This document shows, piece by piece, positions 34,266 through 44,369 of a stretch of 64,000 nucleotides of DNA (positions are counted from its first letter, which is position 1; the number at the start of each line of letters is the position of its first letter). The DNA is taken from the NCBI RefSeq assembly GCF_002094885.1, contig NZ_MSIT01000007.1, positions 124,001-188,000 on the forward strand, written 5' to 3'. A program made the position numbers and the translations under genes. The DNA is from Salibaculum halophilum (GTDB lineage: Bacteria > Pseudomonadota > Alphaproteobacteria > Rhodobacterales > Rhodobacteraceae). The notes under the pieces were generated by a model. That model was not told the origin of the DNA, searched no databases, and saw only the letters and a list, made by a program, of their open reading frames with translations.

Positions 34266-35032
34266 TCGAATCCTTCCAGGTCCAGGGCAAACGGGTCGAC
34301 GCCGGCGTCGGCCGCGGGCGGCTCTTCGCCGAGGTCGAACCGGCGGTTCTGAAGATACGCGGAGCGCGATTGCAGGTAGCTGTCGGCGCTGTCGTAAAGC
34401 ACGCCGTCCATGCTCTGCATGAAGCGGCCGCGGTCGATGACGATGGCGGCACCCCGCGCGGCCAGACCGTAATCAAGCTGCGGCTGCGTGCCCACCCGCG
34501 ACAGCGGGTCGAGCGCGAGGTCCACGATGCGGCCCGCGGCATCCCGCTCGGTCGAGGGTCCGAAGACCGGAAGCTCCAGATAGGCGCCTTCGGCAGCGCC
34601 CCAGACCGCCAGGGTTTCCCCGAAATCGGTAGTCTGTTCGTCCAGGCCGATGCCGCCGGCCGGGTCGAACAGCCCGCCGAGGCCGATGGTCGTGTTCAGC
34701 AGGAAGCGCATGGTGTTGGTGCCGGCCCCGCCGACATCGCCCTGCAGAACGCCGTTGAGGACCATTCCCGGCAGGCCGACATTGTCGGCGAAATTGGCCA
34801 CGGGGCCGGTGACTTCGCGCGGAGCCTCGGCCGCCACCTGGCCCAGCGGACGCAGCACGGCGCGGTCGAGGGACTTGTTGAAGGCATGCACCTCGCGGTT
34901 CGTGGTCTCATAGGGGTCGTTGACGCCACCCCCGGGCGGGGCGGGCGTGCAGGCGGCCACCGCGCTCAGGATAAGCACGGCACCGAGGCCGAGGAGGCGG
35001 GTGCGAAGAACAGAAGACAAGGGCGGTTCCAC
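34262..35032 (-). CDS. mlaA: MlaA/VacJ family outer-membrane lipoprotein
   Basis: MlaA removes phospholipids from the outer leaflet of the outer membrane. The 256-residue protein has a lipoprotein signal ending in SAVAAC (C28), then the MlaA start block NDPYETTNREVHAFN, the NTTIGLGGLFDPA helix region and YLELPVFGPSTERDAAGR, a hallmark of the family. The assigned GTG start at 35032 lacks a strong ribosome-binding site, so the true start may be slightly inside. It is the promoter-proximal gene of mlaA-mlaC-small protein and divergent from the type I secretion operon. Confidence 0.93.
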   Translation of the reverse strand: MEPPLSSVLRTRLLGLGAVLILSAVAACTPAPPGGGVNDPYETTNREVHAFNKSLDRAVLRPLGQVAAEAPREVTGPVANFADNVGLPGMVLNGVLQGDVGGAGTNTMRFLLNTTIGLGGLFDPAGGIGLDEQTTDFGETLAVWGAAEGAYLELPVFGPSTERDAAGRIVDLALDPLSRVGTQPQLDYGLAARGAAIVIDRGRFMQSMDGVLYDSADSYLQSRSAYLQNRRFDLGEEPPAADAGVDPFALDLEGFE

Positions 35033-35167
35033 TCAGGACTTTGATAACCTCTTCCAGATAATGAACGCGCAGGCGATGAACAGGCCCTTCACGACAGCAA
35101 GGCAAATTCGTGATCGGGATACCACGCCGAAACCGATCACGGCACGGAGATTGGCAAGATCACGCCC

Positions 35168-36925
35168 ATGCAGCACGCCTCCCCAACACAGGCTGAGACT
35201 GCCGACGGCCATCAGGAACTGCGGTCGGCCCGGCGGCGGTCACGCGCGCTCTTCTGGTGCGTTGCCGTGTTCAGCGTCTTCGTCAACGCGTTGATGCTGA
35301 CCGGACCGCTCTACATGCTCAATGTCTACGATCGCGTGCTGGGCTCGCGCTCGGTGGAAACGCTTGTCGCGCTCTCGGTGTTGGCGGGGTTCCTCTACCT
35401 GATGATGGCGCTGCTGGACTATGCCCGGGGCCGGGTCATGGGCCGGGCCGGGGCGCGGTTCCAGTGCGCGCTTGACCGCCGGGTCTTCATGGCCACGCTT
35501 GACCCCCGCGCGGCGGCGCGCGTTCCCGCGGAAACGGCAAGCGGCCAGCGCGACCTTGAAAGCGTGCAGCGGCTGATCGCCTCGCCGGCGCTGACGGCGG
35601 CATTCGACCTGCCATGGACGCCGGTTTTCCTGCTGGGCATCTTCATCTTTCACCCCGTGCTGGGCTATCTGGCCACGGCTGGGGGCGGCGCCCTGATCCT
35701 GCTGGCGCTGGCCAATCAGCTGACGACCCGCGCGCCGCTGGCCGAGGCGACCGCGGCGGCCCATCGCGCCGAAGCGCTGGGGCAGTCCCTGCGCGACGAG
35801 GCCGAGATGGTGCAGGCGCTGGGCATGCGGCGCGCCGCTTTCGATCGTTGGGACCGCCTGCGCGACCAGGCCCTGGCGGCCAGCATCCGTGTCTCGGATC
35901 GCATGGGCAGCGTCTCGGCGACGACGCGGGCGTTTCGACTGTTCCTGCAATCGGCCATGCTCGGCCTCGGGGCCTACCTGGTCTTGCAGGATCAGCTTAC
36001 GGCGGGGGCCATGATCGCCGGGGCCATCCTGCTGGGCCGGGCGCTGGCCCCTGTCGAGGCCCTGATCAACCAATGGGCCGTGGTCCAGCGCGGGATCGAC
36101 GCCTGGCGCAGTCTGGCGCGGTTGCTGGGAACGGCACCGCCAGCCACCGCACGCACCGCCCTGCCGGTCCCACGCGCCATCGTCGAGGCCAGTGACGTCA
36201 CCGTGGTGCCGCCGGGCCAGACCAGTGCCGCGCTTCGCATGGTCAGCTTCCGGCTCGAACCGGGGCAGGCCATGGGGGTGATCGGTGTCTCGGGTGCGGG
36301 CAAATCGACCCTTGCCAGGGCGCTGACCGGGCTGTGGCAGCCCGCCGGGGGCAAGATCCGCCTCGATGGCGCCGCGCTGAACCAGTATCCGCCCGACACC
36401 CTGGGCACGCACATCGGGTATCTGCCCCAGCGGGTGCAGCTCTTCGAAGGGACCATCAAGGAGAATATCGCCCGGATGTCGACGGACCCGGACGATGCCG
36501 CCGTCGTCGCGGCGGCGAAACAGGCCGCCGCCCATGACATGATCCTTAGGCTGCCCGAGGGGTACGACACCCCCGTCGACATGACCGGCGGGCGGCTCTC
36601 GGGCGGGCAGATACAGCGAATCGGGCTGGCCCGCGCCCTCTACGGCGATCCGGTGGTCCTGGTGCTGGACGAACCCAACGCCAACCTCGACAACGCAGGA
36701 TCGAATGCGCTCAACGCCGCGATCCGGGCGGTGAAAGCGGCGGGGCGCGCGGTCTTCATCATGGCGCATCGACCGGCCGCGATCCGGGAATGCGACCTGG
36801 TCCTATACCTTGAAAACGGCGCGGCCCGCGCGGTCGGCCCGCGAGACGACGTCATGAACAAGGTCGTCGCGAATCGCGCCCAGGTAGAGCAGGTCCGCCC
36901 CGAGCGCGGCGCGGGCGTGGCATGA
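35168..36925 (+). CDS. type I secretion system permease/ATPase (PrtD/LapB-like)
   Basis: This inner-membrane ABC exporter of 585 residues powers export of proteins with C-terminal secretion signals. About five to six transmembrane helices span residues 28-310; there is no N-terminal C39 peptidase-like domain. The ATPase has Walker A GVSGAGKST (373-381), the signature LSGGQIQRIGLARAL and Walker B VVLVLDEPNANLD. It overlaps the adaptor gene downstream by 4 nt. No RTX-type substrate (GGxGxD repeats) or TolC gene is next to it, so the cargo lies elsewhere in the genome. Confidence 0.93.
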   Translation: MQHASPTQAETADGHQELRSARRRSRALFWCVAVFSVFVNALMLTGPLYMLNVYDRVLGSRSVETLVALSVLAGFLYLMMALLDYARGRVMGRAGARFQCALDRRVFMATLDPRAAARVPAETASGQRDLESVQRLIASPALTAAFDLPWTPVFLLGIFIFHPVLGYLATAGGGALILLALANQLTTRAPLAEATAAAHRAEALGQSLRDEAEMVQALGMRRAAFDRWDRLRDQALAASIRVSDRMGSVSATTRAFRLFLQSAMLGLGAYLVLQDQLTAGAMIAGAILLGRALAPVEALINQWAVVQRGIDAWRSLARLLGTAPPATARTALPVPRAIVEASDVTVVPPGQTSAALRMVSFRLEPGQAMGVIGVSGAGKSTLARALTGLWQPAGGKIRLDGAALNQYPPDTLGTHIGYLPQRVQLFEGTIKENIARMSTDPDDAAVVAAAKQAAAHDMILRLPEGYDTPVDMTGGRLSGGQIQRIGLARALYGDPVVLVLDEPNANLDNAGSNALNAAIRAVKAAGRAVFIMAHRPAAIRECDLVLYLENGAARAVGPRDDVMNKVVANRAQVEQVRPERGAGVA

Positions 36926-38235
36926 CCAGGGGGCGGGACGGGCCCCCGCGGCACTGGCCGGTGCGCCGCCCCGTTGCGATCGGCATGGTGTCAGTGCTGA
37001 TCCTGGTGGCCGGGTTCGGCGGCTGGGCCATCACCGCGCGGATCACCGGGGCGGTCATTGCGCCGGGCCGGATCGAGGTGGAACAGAATCGGCAGGTGGT
37101 CCAGCACATCGACGGTGGCGTCCTGCGCGAGATCCTGGTGTCCGAGGGCGATACCGTCCCCGAAGGCAGGGTGCTGGTGCGGCTTGATCCGGACGACCTG
37201 ACAGCGCAACTGGCCATCGTCGAGGGGCAGCTCTTCGAGGTCCTGGCCCGCCGCGCGCGCTTCGAGGCCGAACGCGACGGTGCCGACACTCTCGCCTTCG
37301 CGCCGATCCTGCGCGCCGAGGGCGATGCCGAAACACGGGAGCTGATGCAGGGACAGCAGCGGCTGTTCCGCACCCGCCTGGAAACGGCCGAGCAGGAGGC
37401 CGAAAAGCTGCGCCGCCGCGCCGGACAGGTGCGTAGCCAGGTTGACGGGATCGCGGCGCAACAGGCTGCCCTGGCCCGCCAGCTGGACTTGATCGAAGAG
37501 GAGCTGGAAAGCCAGCGCGCGCTGCTGGACCGCGGCCTCGCGCAGGCAGGCAAGGTCCTCGCGCTGGAACGGGAAAAGGCCCGCATGTCCGGCCAGGCTG
37601 GCGACCTCGCCGCGCGCCGGGCCGAGGCCGAGGAAAAGATCACCGAACTGGACCTCGAGATCATCCGCCTGCGCACCGCCCGCCGCGAAGAGGCCATCAC
37701 CCGTCTGCGCGATCTGCAATTCAACGAGCTGGAGCTGCGCGAACAGCGCGCCGACCTGCAACGCCGGCTCGACCGACTCGAGATTCGCGCCCCCGTCTCC
37801 GGCGTGGTCCACGGGTTGCAGGTTTTCGGGGCCGGTGCCGTGATTCGCCCGGCCGAGCCCGTGCTTTACCTGGTGCCCCAGGACCGTCCGCTTGTGATTG
37901 CCGCGCGGGTGGCCCCCACCGACATCGACTCGGTCCGGCTTGGACAGTCGGTAACGCTGCGCTTTTCCTCGCTGGACACGCGCCGCACGCCCGAGATTTC
38001 CGGCACGGTGCGCCAAGTCTCGGCCGATGCCTTCACCGACGAGGCGACAGGCCGCAGCTACTACGAGGCCCGGGTCGTGCTGAACGCAGGTGCGGCGGCG
38101 CGCCTGCCCGAGGACACGACCCTGATCCCAGGCATGCCGGTCGAGACCTTCATACGCACGGTGGACCGCACGCCGATGGCCTACCTGACGCAGCCCTTGA
38201 TGGACTACCTGGCGCGCACCTTCCGCGAGAGCTAG
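36922..38235 (+). CDS. type I secretion periplasmic adaptor (HlyD family)
   Basis: This membrane fusion protein of 437 residues bridges the ABC exporter and a TolC-type outer-membrane channel. One membrane helix lies at about residues 17-38; a lipoyl half-motif GRIEVEQNRQVVQHIDGG follows, then a coiled-coil hairpin at about 130-270 rich in Arg, Glu and Leu, the second lipoyl half (LEIRAPVSGVVHGL) and a C-terminal beta-barrel (FTDEATGRSYYEARVVL) typical of the PrtE/HlyD subgroup. Its ATG overlaps the exporter stop (ATGA), so the two are one operon. Confidence 0.93.
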   Translation: MTRGRDGPPRHWPVRRPVAIGMVSVLILVAGFGGWAITARITGAVIAPGRIEVEQNRQVVQHIDGGVLREILVSEGDTVPEGRVLVRLDPDDLTAQLAIVEGQLFEVLARRARFEAERDGADTLAFAPILRAEGDAETRELMQGQQRLFRTRLETAEQEAEKLRRRAGQVRSQVDGIAAQQAALARQLDLIEEELESQRALLDRGLAQAGKVLALEREKARMSGQAGDLAARRAEAEEKITELDLEIIRLRTARREEAITRLRDLQFNELELREQRADLQRRLDRLEIRAPVSGVVHGLQVFGAGAVIRPAEPVLYLVPQDRPLVIAARVAPTDIDSVRLGQSVTLRFSSLDTRRTPEISGTVRQVSADAFTDEATGRSYYEARVVLNAGAAARLPEDTTLIPGMPVETFIRTVDRTPMAYLTQPLMDYLARTFRES

Positions 38236-38303
38236 CTTAGGGTCTTTCGCACGTGCGGGATCGGGGCTAGCGTCATGGCCGATCACCAAGAGGGAGCCCG
38301 GAC

Positions 38304-38762
38304 ATGCCCATCGAATCGCGCCTTGCCGAACTCGGCGTCACCCTGCCCGAGGCCCCCGTGCCGGCGGGCAATTACGTGGCCTTCGTGACCACGGGGTCGC
38401 TGGTGCATGTCTCGGGCCAGATCGCGATGGATGCCGACGGCCCGGTGACGGGCAAGCTGGGCGACACCATGACAGTGGCGCAGGGCGCGGCGGCGGCCCG
38501 GCTCTGCGCGATCAGCCTTCTGGCCCAACTCAAGGCGGCCTGCGACGGCGACATCGACAGGCTGGTGCGCTTGGTCAAGCTGACCGGTTTCGTCAATTCC
38601 ACCCCCGATTTCACCGACCAGCCCAAGGTCATCAACGGGGCCAGCGATTTCATGGTCGAGGCGCTGGGCGAGGCCGGACGCCACGCGCGCTCGGCCGTTT
38701 CGGCGGCCGCCCTGCCGCTGGGGGTCGCCGTCGAGATCGAGGGCCTGTTCGAGATCGCCTGA
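38304..38762 (+). CDS. RidA family protein
   Basis: RidA-type enzymes deaminate reactive enamine/imine intermediates such as 2-aminoacrylate. The 152-residue length fits the longer YjgF/YER057c subgroup represented by proteins beginning MxIExRLxELGxxLPxxPxPxGNYV. GRHARSAVSAAALPLGVAVE near the C-terminus contains the substrate-binding arginine. The gene is preceded by AAGAGGGAG and its TGA overlaps the start of the phosphodiesterase gene. A precise substrate is not deduced. Confidence 0.92.
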   Translation: MPIESRLAELGVTLPEAPVPAGNYVAFVTTGSLVHVSGQIAMDADGPVTGKLGDTMTVAQGAAAARLCAISLLAQLKAACDGDIDRLVRLVKLTGFVNSTPDFTDQPKVINGASDFMVEALGEAGRHARSAVSAAALPLGVAVEIEGLFEIA

Positions 38763-39508
38763 TGCTGCCGCCGGGGTTTCACGCGCGCCCCTTCGCCCAC
38801 CGGGCGCTGCACGGGCCGGGCCGGCCCGAGAACAGCCGGTCAGCCATCGATGCGGCCATCGCCGCCGGCTACGGGATCGAGATCGACCTACAGCTCTCGG
38901 CCGACGGGCAGGCCATGGTGTTTCACGACTACGCGCTGGACCGGCTGACAGGGGCGCGCGGGCCGGTGCGCGGGCTGAGCGCGGAACGCCTGTCGTCGCT
39001 TCACCTGACCGACAGCGAAGAGGGTATCCCCACCCTGACCCGGGTGCTGGACCAAGTCGCCGGGGCGGTACCGCTGCTGATCGAGGTCAAGGACCAGGAC
39101 GGCGCTCTCGGCCCCGAGGTCGGTCCGTTGGAAGAGGCCGCCGCCGCCTGCTTGGCCGACTATCCTGGCCCTGTGGCCGTCATGTCCTTCAACCCGCATT
39201 CCGTGGCGCGCTTGGGCCAGCTTCTGCCAAGTCTGCCGCGGGGTCTGACGACCGATGCCTTCGCCTCGGACACCTGGCCGACCGTGCCCGCGTCACGGCT
39301 GGCCGAACTGCGCCCGATGCCCGACCTTGCCCCCCTCGGCGCCGCCTTCATAAGCCACCGATGGGACGACCTGACCAACCCCGCCGTCGCCAATGCCCGT
39401 GCCGAGGGGCGGCGCATCTTGTGCTGGACCACCCGGTCGGACAGGGAGCAGGCCGCGGCGCTGGCCGACGGGGCCGACCAGGTCACTTTCGAGGGGTACC
39501 TTGCTTGA
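38762..39508 (+). CDS. glycerophosphodiester phosphodiesterase family protein
   Basis: This enzyme hydrolyses glycerophosphodiesters to glycerol-3-phosphate and an alcohol. The 248-residue TIM barrel has the catalytic AHRALHG, PENSRSA, GIEIDLQLSADG, VFHDYALDRLTG and LIEVKDQDG blocks in the expected order, with two His and metal-binding Glu/Asp. No signal peptide is present, so it is cytoplasmic, UgpQ-like. Translation is coupled to RidA through a 1-nt overlap. No ABC transporter genes for glycerophosphodiesters are adjacent. Confidence 0.93.
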   Translation: MLPPGFHARPFAHRALHGPGRPENSRSAIDAAIAAGYGIEIDLQLSADGQAMVFHDYALDRLTGARGPVRGLSAERLSSLHLTDSEEGIPTLTRVLDQVAGAVPLLIEVKDQDGALGPEVGPLEEAAAACLADYPGPVAVMSFNPHSVARLGQLLPSLPRGLTTDAFASDTWPTVPASRLAELRPMPDLAPLGAAFISHRWDDLTNPAVANARAEGRRILCWTTRSDREQAAALADGADQVTFEGYLA

Positions 39509-39539
39509 CCGCGGGGGTCCCGGGGCCAACTCTCAGGGC

Positions 39540-40727
<1,188 letters not shown>

Positions 40728-40742
40728 CCAAAGGAGATCACC

Positions 40743-41027
40743 ATGGCCGATCCGATAGACGACGCCGGGCGCAAGACGCTGCAAGAGGCGGGCTGGACCC
40801 CGGTCGAGGGCCGCGACGCGGTCACCAAGACCTATACCTTCATCAATTTTGTCGAGGCCTGGGGCTTCATGTCCCGCGCCGCGATCTGGGCCGAGAAGCT
40901 CAACCACCATCCCGAGTGGTTCAACGTCTTCAAGACGGTCGAGGTGACGCTCTCGACTCACGACATCGGCGGGTTGAGCGAGCTGGACCTCAAGCTGGCC
41001 CAGAAAATGGACAAGCTCGCCGCCTGA
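40743..41027 (+). CDS. 4a-hydroxytetrahydrobiopterin (pterin-4a-carbinolamine) dehydratase
   Basis: This enzyme dehydrates 4a-hydroxytetrahydropterin, recycling the cofactor of aromatic amino acid hydroxylases or helping in molybdopterin metabolism. The 94-residue length is normal. The active-site block [20 protein letters not shown] has the conserved His pair and the later His in [16 protein letters not shown] at 40743 has AAGGAG upstream. No phenylalanine hydroxylase gene is nearby, so its role here is open. Confidence 0.95.
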   Translation: MADPIDDAGRKTLQEAGWTPVEGRDAVTKTYTFINFVEAWGFMSRAAIWAEKLNHHPEWFNVFKTVEVTLSTHDIGGLSELDLKLAQKMDKLAA

Positions 41028-41037
41028 GAGGGGCGTC

Positions 41038-41069
41038 GGCGCAACATCCTCAGACGGGGGCGTTGCGCC
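41038..41069 (+). terminator. hairpin after the pterin dehydratase gene
   Basis: GGCGCAAC (41038-41045) and GTTGCGCC (41062-41069) form an 8-bp stem with a 16-nt loop, 11 nt after the stop. No T-tract follows. It may end the 38.3-41.0 kb operon. Confidence 0.4.
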
Positions 41070-41150
41070 GCGTTATCGCCATGGCTGTTGCGGCGCCGCG
41101 GCCGGGGATATACTCCGGCGATTAAGGGATTCAACACCGGGGCCATTGCC

Positions 41151-41942
41151 ATGTCAGAAGACTTCATTTTCGATCTTGTCGTGAACATCGCCGTCGCGCT
41201 GGCGATCTTCGTCGCCGCACTCTGGCTGAGCGGCTGGGCCCGGGGCCGGATCGTCAAGGTGTCCGAGAAGAACCCACGGTTCGACGTCACGCTGGCCCGG
41301 TTCCTGGGCAGCGTTGTGCGCTACGCCGTGCTGGCCATCGCGGTGATCTTCATCCTCGGCCGCTTCGGGATCGAGACGACATCGCTCGCTGCGCTGGTGG
41401 GCGCCGTGGGCCTGGCCATCGGGTTCGCCCTGCAGGGGTCGCTGGCAAACCTGGCGGCCGGGGTCATGCTGATCGCATTCCGCCCATTCAAGGCCGGGGA
41501 TTACGTGACCGCGGGCGGCCAGTCGGGTACCGTCGACGAAATCACCCTCTTCACGACCGAGATGACAACGCCCGACAACGTCAAGATCATCGTGCCCAAC
41601 GGAGATGTCTTCTCGGGGGCGATCACCAACTTTTCGCATTACGAGACGCGGCGCTGCGACCTGGTTTTCGGTGTCTCCTATGGCACCGACCTCAAGACGG
41701 CCGAGACGATCATCACCGAGATCGTCACGAACGACGAAAGGGTCATGGCGGACCCGGCCCCCTTCGTGAAGGTGACCAACCTGGCCGACAGTTCGGTCGA
41801 TTTCACGGTGCGGGCCTGGTGCGCCGCGGGTGATTACTGGGACCTCAAGTTCGACCTGACCCGTGCGGTCAAGGAAGCCTTCGACGCGCAGGGCGTGGAG
41901 ATCCCCTTCCCGACCCAGACCATGGTGCAGCGTACGGGATAA
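41151..41942 (+). CDS. mscS: small-conductance mechanosensitive channel (MscS family)
   Basis: MscS relieves osmotic down-shock by opening a pore under membrane tension. The 263-residue protein has three membrane helices (about 8-30, 50-70, 77-107); TM3 holds the Gly/Ala-rich pore stretch GAVGLAIGFALQGSLANLAA. The beta domain follows with FRPFKAGDYVTAGG and IIVPNGDVFSGAITNFS, then the alpha/beta cytoplasmic cage. ATG at 41151 gives MSEDFIFDLV; a longer frame adds 21 residues without support. Length is close to the E. coli protein. It ends at a strong hairpin shared with the convergent peroxiredoxin gene. Confidence 0.95.
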   Translation: MSEDFIFDLVVNIAVALAIFVAALWLSGWARGRIVKVSEKNPRFDVTLARFLGSVVRYAVLAIAVIFILGRFGIETTSLAALVGAVGLAIGFALQGSLANLAAGVMLIAFRPFKAGDYVTAGGQSGTVDEITLFTTEMTTPDNVKIIVPNGDVFSGAITNFSHYETRRCDLVFGVSYGTDLKTAETIITEIVTNDERVMADPAPFVKVTNLADSSVDFTVRAWCAAGDYWDLKFDLTRAVKEAFDAQGVEIPFPTQTMVQRTG

Positions 41943-41977
41943 CGCCCCGATCCCGCCCGGCGGGCGGAACCGGGGCG
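41943..41977. terminator. bipartite hairpin between convergent mscS and peroxiredoxin genes
   Basis: CGCCCCG (41943-41949) pairs with CGGGGCG (41971-41977), and an internal CCGCCC / GGGCGG stem lies between them. Symmetric structure without a T-tract suggests a bidirectional terminator or 3'-end stabiliser. Confidence 0.55.
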
Positions 41978-42021
41978 CCGGTTCAGGACGGATGTCCCGG
42001 ATCGGCACCTCGCCCGGGGTC

Positions 42022-42510
42022 CTACAGCGCCGCGAGCAACGCCTCGCCGGCCGAGGTCTCGCAGACACCGGGGTTCTCCTCGACGTGCAGGACTTTGACG
42101 ACCCCGTCCTCGGCATAAAGTGCGAAGCGTTTCGAACGGTCGATCAGCCCGACCGGCGGCGCGCTGAAATCCATGCCGATGGCCTTGGTGAACGCGGATG
42201 CGGCGTCGCCGACCATCTGGATGCCGGCCTGCGTGGCGCCCGTGCTCTCGCCCCAGGCGTCCATCACGAAGGGGTCGTTCACGCTGACACAGATGACCGC
42301 GTCGACGCCCTTGGCCTCGAAATCCGCCTTGGTGCGGATGAAACTGGGCACATGGGCCGTGGTGCAGGTGCCGGTATAGGCCCCGGGCAGGCCGAACAGC
42401 ACCACCTTGCCCGACCCGGCTAGGTCGGCCATCTGCACCTCTTCGGGGCCCTCTTCGCCCATGCGCAGCACCGTTGCATCGGGCAGGGTCTCTCCAACTG
42501 AAATCGTCAT
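42022..42510 (-). CDS. peroxiredoxin (Prx5/AhpC-TSA type)
   Basis: This thiol peroxidase of 162 residues reduces H2O2 and organic hydroperoxides. The Prx5-type active site is PGAYTGTCTTAHVPSF, with peroxidatic C49 and T46; further cysteines lie in AVICVSVND and NPGVCETS, the last of which could be a resolving residue. Glutathione or glutaredoxin is the usual reductant of this group. No glutaredoxin domain is fused. It is divergent from the flavoprotein gene at 42595, with 84 nt between. Confidence 0.94.
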   Translation of the reverse strand: MTISVGETLPDATVLRMGEEGPEEVQMADLAGSGKVVLFGLPGAYTGTCTTAHVPSFIRTKADFEAKGVDAVICVSVNDPFVMDAWGESTGATQAGIQMVGDAASAFTKAIGMDFSAPPVGLIDRSKRFALYAEDGVVKVLHVEENPGVCETSAGEALLAAL

Positions 42511-42594
42511 TCGTCAGGTCCTTCGTCAATTGCGTTTCGTCCCTGCGCGACTATAGGGTCTGACCGGTCCAAGGTCAGCAGGAGATCGTGACAC

Positions 42595-43803
42595 ATGGCG
42601 CATCATATCGTGATCGGCGGCGGCCAGGCGGCGGCCTCGCTCGTGGCCAGGCTGCGCGCCAGCGGCTTTGAGGGCGCGATCACCCTGATCGGGGCCGAAC
42701 CGGTGCCCCCCTACCAGCGGCCGCCACTGTCCAAGGCCTATCTGCTGGGCGACATGACGCTCGACCGGCTCTTCCTGCGGCCGGAAAAATGGTATGCCGA
42801 CAACAACATCACCCTGCGCACCGGCGTGCGCGTGACCGAGGTGAATGCCCAAGACAAGACCCTGCGCCTCGATACCGGCGAGGTGCTGACCTATGACAAG
42901 CTCGCCCTCGCCACCGGCTCGCATCCCCGCACGCTCCCGGCCGCGGTCGGCGGCACGCTGGATGGAGTTTATACCGTGCGTGACCTGCACGACGCCGATG
43001 CCATGGCGCCCGAGTTCCGTGCGGGCGCACGGCTTCTGGTGATCGGCGGCGGCTACATCGGGCTCGAGGCCGCGGCGGTGGCCGCGAAGAAAGGCGTCAC
43101 GGTCACGCTGGTCGAAATGGCCGACCGCATCCTGCAACGGGTGGCCTGCCCCGAGACCGCGGCCTATTTTCGCGACCTGCACCGCCGGCACGGGGTGGAC
43201 ATCCGTGAAGGTGTCGGCCTGCAGCACCTGACCGGGACCGACCGTGTCACCGGCGCGGTGTTGACGGATGGCACCGAACTCGAGCTGGATTTCGCCATCG
43301 TCGGCGTCGGCATCGAGCCTGCAACTACCCTCGCCGAAGCGGCGGGCCTCGCGGTCGACAACGGCATCGTCACCGACGCGCGGTGCCGCACCTCCGACCC
43401 CGACATCCATGCCGCGGGCGACTGTGCCACGTGCCTGTTCAGGGGGCAGCGCATCCGGTTGGAGAGCGTGGGCAACGCGATCGACATGGGTGAGGTCGCG
43501 GCGCGGAACATGGCCGGCGAAGATGTCGCGTATGATCCGAAACCGTGGTTCTGGTCGGACCAGTACGATTGCAAGCTGCAGATCGCCGGGCTGAACCTTG
43601 GCTACGACGCGGTGCATGTCCGCGGGCACGGTGACGCCCGGTCCCACTGGTATTACAGCGGCGATGAGCTGATCGCGGTGGACGCCATGAACGACGCCCG
43701 CACCTACATGGTGGCCAAGCGCCTGATCGAGGCCGGGAAATCGCCCGCGCCCGAGGTCGTCACCGACCCGGAGACCGACATGAAGGCGCTTTTGAAGGCG
43801 TGA
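42595..43803 (+). CDS. FAD/NAD-dependent ferredoxin reductase-like oxidoreductase
   Basis: This 402-residue flavoprotein resembles putidaredoxin/rhodocoxin reductases, which pass electrons from NADH to a [2Fe-2S] ferredoxin. The FAD motif GGGQAAASL is at the N-terminus, PPYQRPPLSKAYL is the family block near residue 42, the NADH motif is VIGGGYIGLEAAA (about 148-160), and HAAGDCATC closes the FAD site. A C-terminal reductase domain of about 80 residues follows. No ferredoxin or P450 gene is adjacent. The stop overlaps the GTG start of rsmD. Confidence 0.92.
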   Translation: MAHHIVIGGGQAAASLVARLRASGFEGAITLIGAEPVPPYQRPPLSKAYLLGDMTLDRLFLRPEKWYADNNITLRTGVRVTEVNAQDKTLRLDTGEVLTYDKLALATGSHPRTLPAAVGGTLDGVYTVRDLHDADAMAPEFRAGARLLVIGGGYIGLEAAAVAAKKGVTVTLVEMADRILQRVACPETAAYFRDLHRRHGVDIREGVGLQHLTGTDRVTGAVLTDGTELELDFAIVGVGIEPATTLAEAAGLAVDNGIVTDARCRTSDPDIHAAGDCATCLFRGQRIRLESVGNAIDMGEVAARNMAGEDVAYDPKPWFWSDQYDCKLQIAGLNLGYDAVHVRGHGDARSHWYYSGDELIAVDAMNDARTYMVAKRLIEAGKSPAPEVVTDPETDMKALLKA

Positions 43804-44369
43804 GGATCATCGGCGGCCAGCATCGCGGGCTGACACTCGCCTCGGTCGGCAAGGGCGACGCTGGCGCGCACCTGCGCCCCACACCGGACCGGGTGCGCGA
43901 AAGCCTGTTCAACGTGCTGGCCGGATACGGTCTGCCCCGGGGTGCGCGGGTGCTGGACCTGTTCGCCGGGACCGGCGCGCTGGCGCTCGAGGCGCTGTCG
44001 CGCGGGGCCAGCCACGCAACCCTTGTGGACAAGGGACGCGTGGCCCGTCGCCTGATCGGCGAAAACCTTGCCAAGGCGCGGCGCGAACAGGATGCCCGCA
44101 TCCTGACCTGCGCCGCCGACCGCCTGCCGCAGGCGGACGCGCCCTGTGATCTGGTCTTTCTCGACCCGCCCTACGGGCAGGGTCTGGGCGGGCCGGCCGT
44201 TCTTGCCGCACAGCGGCACAGCTGGCTGGCCCCGGCGGCCCTGATCGTCTGGGAGGACAGCGCGCCGCAGGCCGCGCCCATGGGGTTCGCCATGCTCGAC
44301 AGCCGCCGCTACGGCGACACGCATGTCACCCTGCTGCGCGCCGCGCCCGTGCCGGACGGGGGTCAGTAG
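43800..44369 (+). CDS. rsmD: 16S rRNA (guanine966-N2)-methyltransferase RsmD
   Basis: RsmD methylates G966 of 16S rRNA in the 30S subunit. The 189-residue protein has the N-terminal block MRIIGGQHRG and RPTPDRVRESLFN, the SAM loop LDLFAGTGALALEALSRG, and the catalytic LDPPYG (NPPY-type motif). It starts at GTG inside the TGA of the upstream flavoprotein gene (GTGA). Its last 7 nt overlap the end of the convergent map gene. Confidence 0.95.
   Translation: MRIIGGQHRGLTLASVGKGDAGAHLRPTPDRVRESLFNVLAGYGLPRGARVLDLFAGTGALALEALSRGASHATLVDKGRVARRLIGENLAKARREQDARILTCAADRLPQADAPCDLVFLDPPYGQGLGGPAVLAAQRHSWLAPAALIVWEDSAPQAAPMGFAMLDSRRYGDTHVTLLRAAPVPDGGQ

Noticed and set aside
35168-36925. Bacteriocin-type ABC exporter with peptidase domain
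   Set aside because: The N-terminus runs directly into membrane helices and has no C39 Cys/His/Asp domain, so it is the RTX/PrtD-type exporter.
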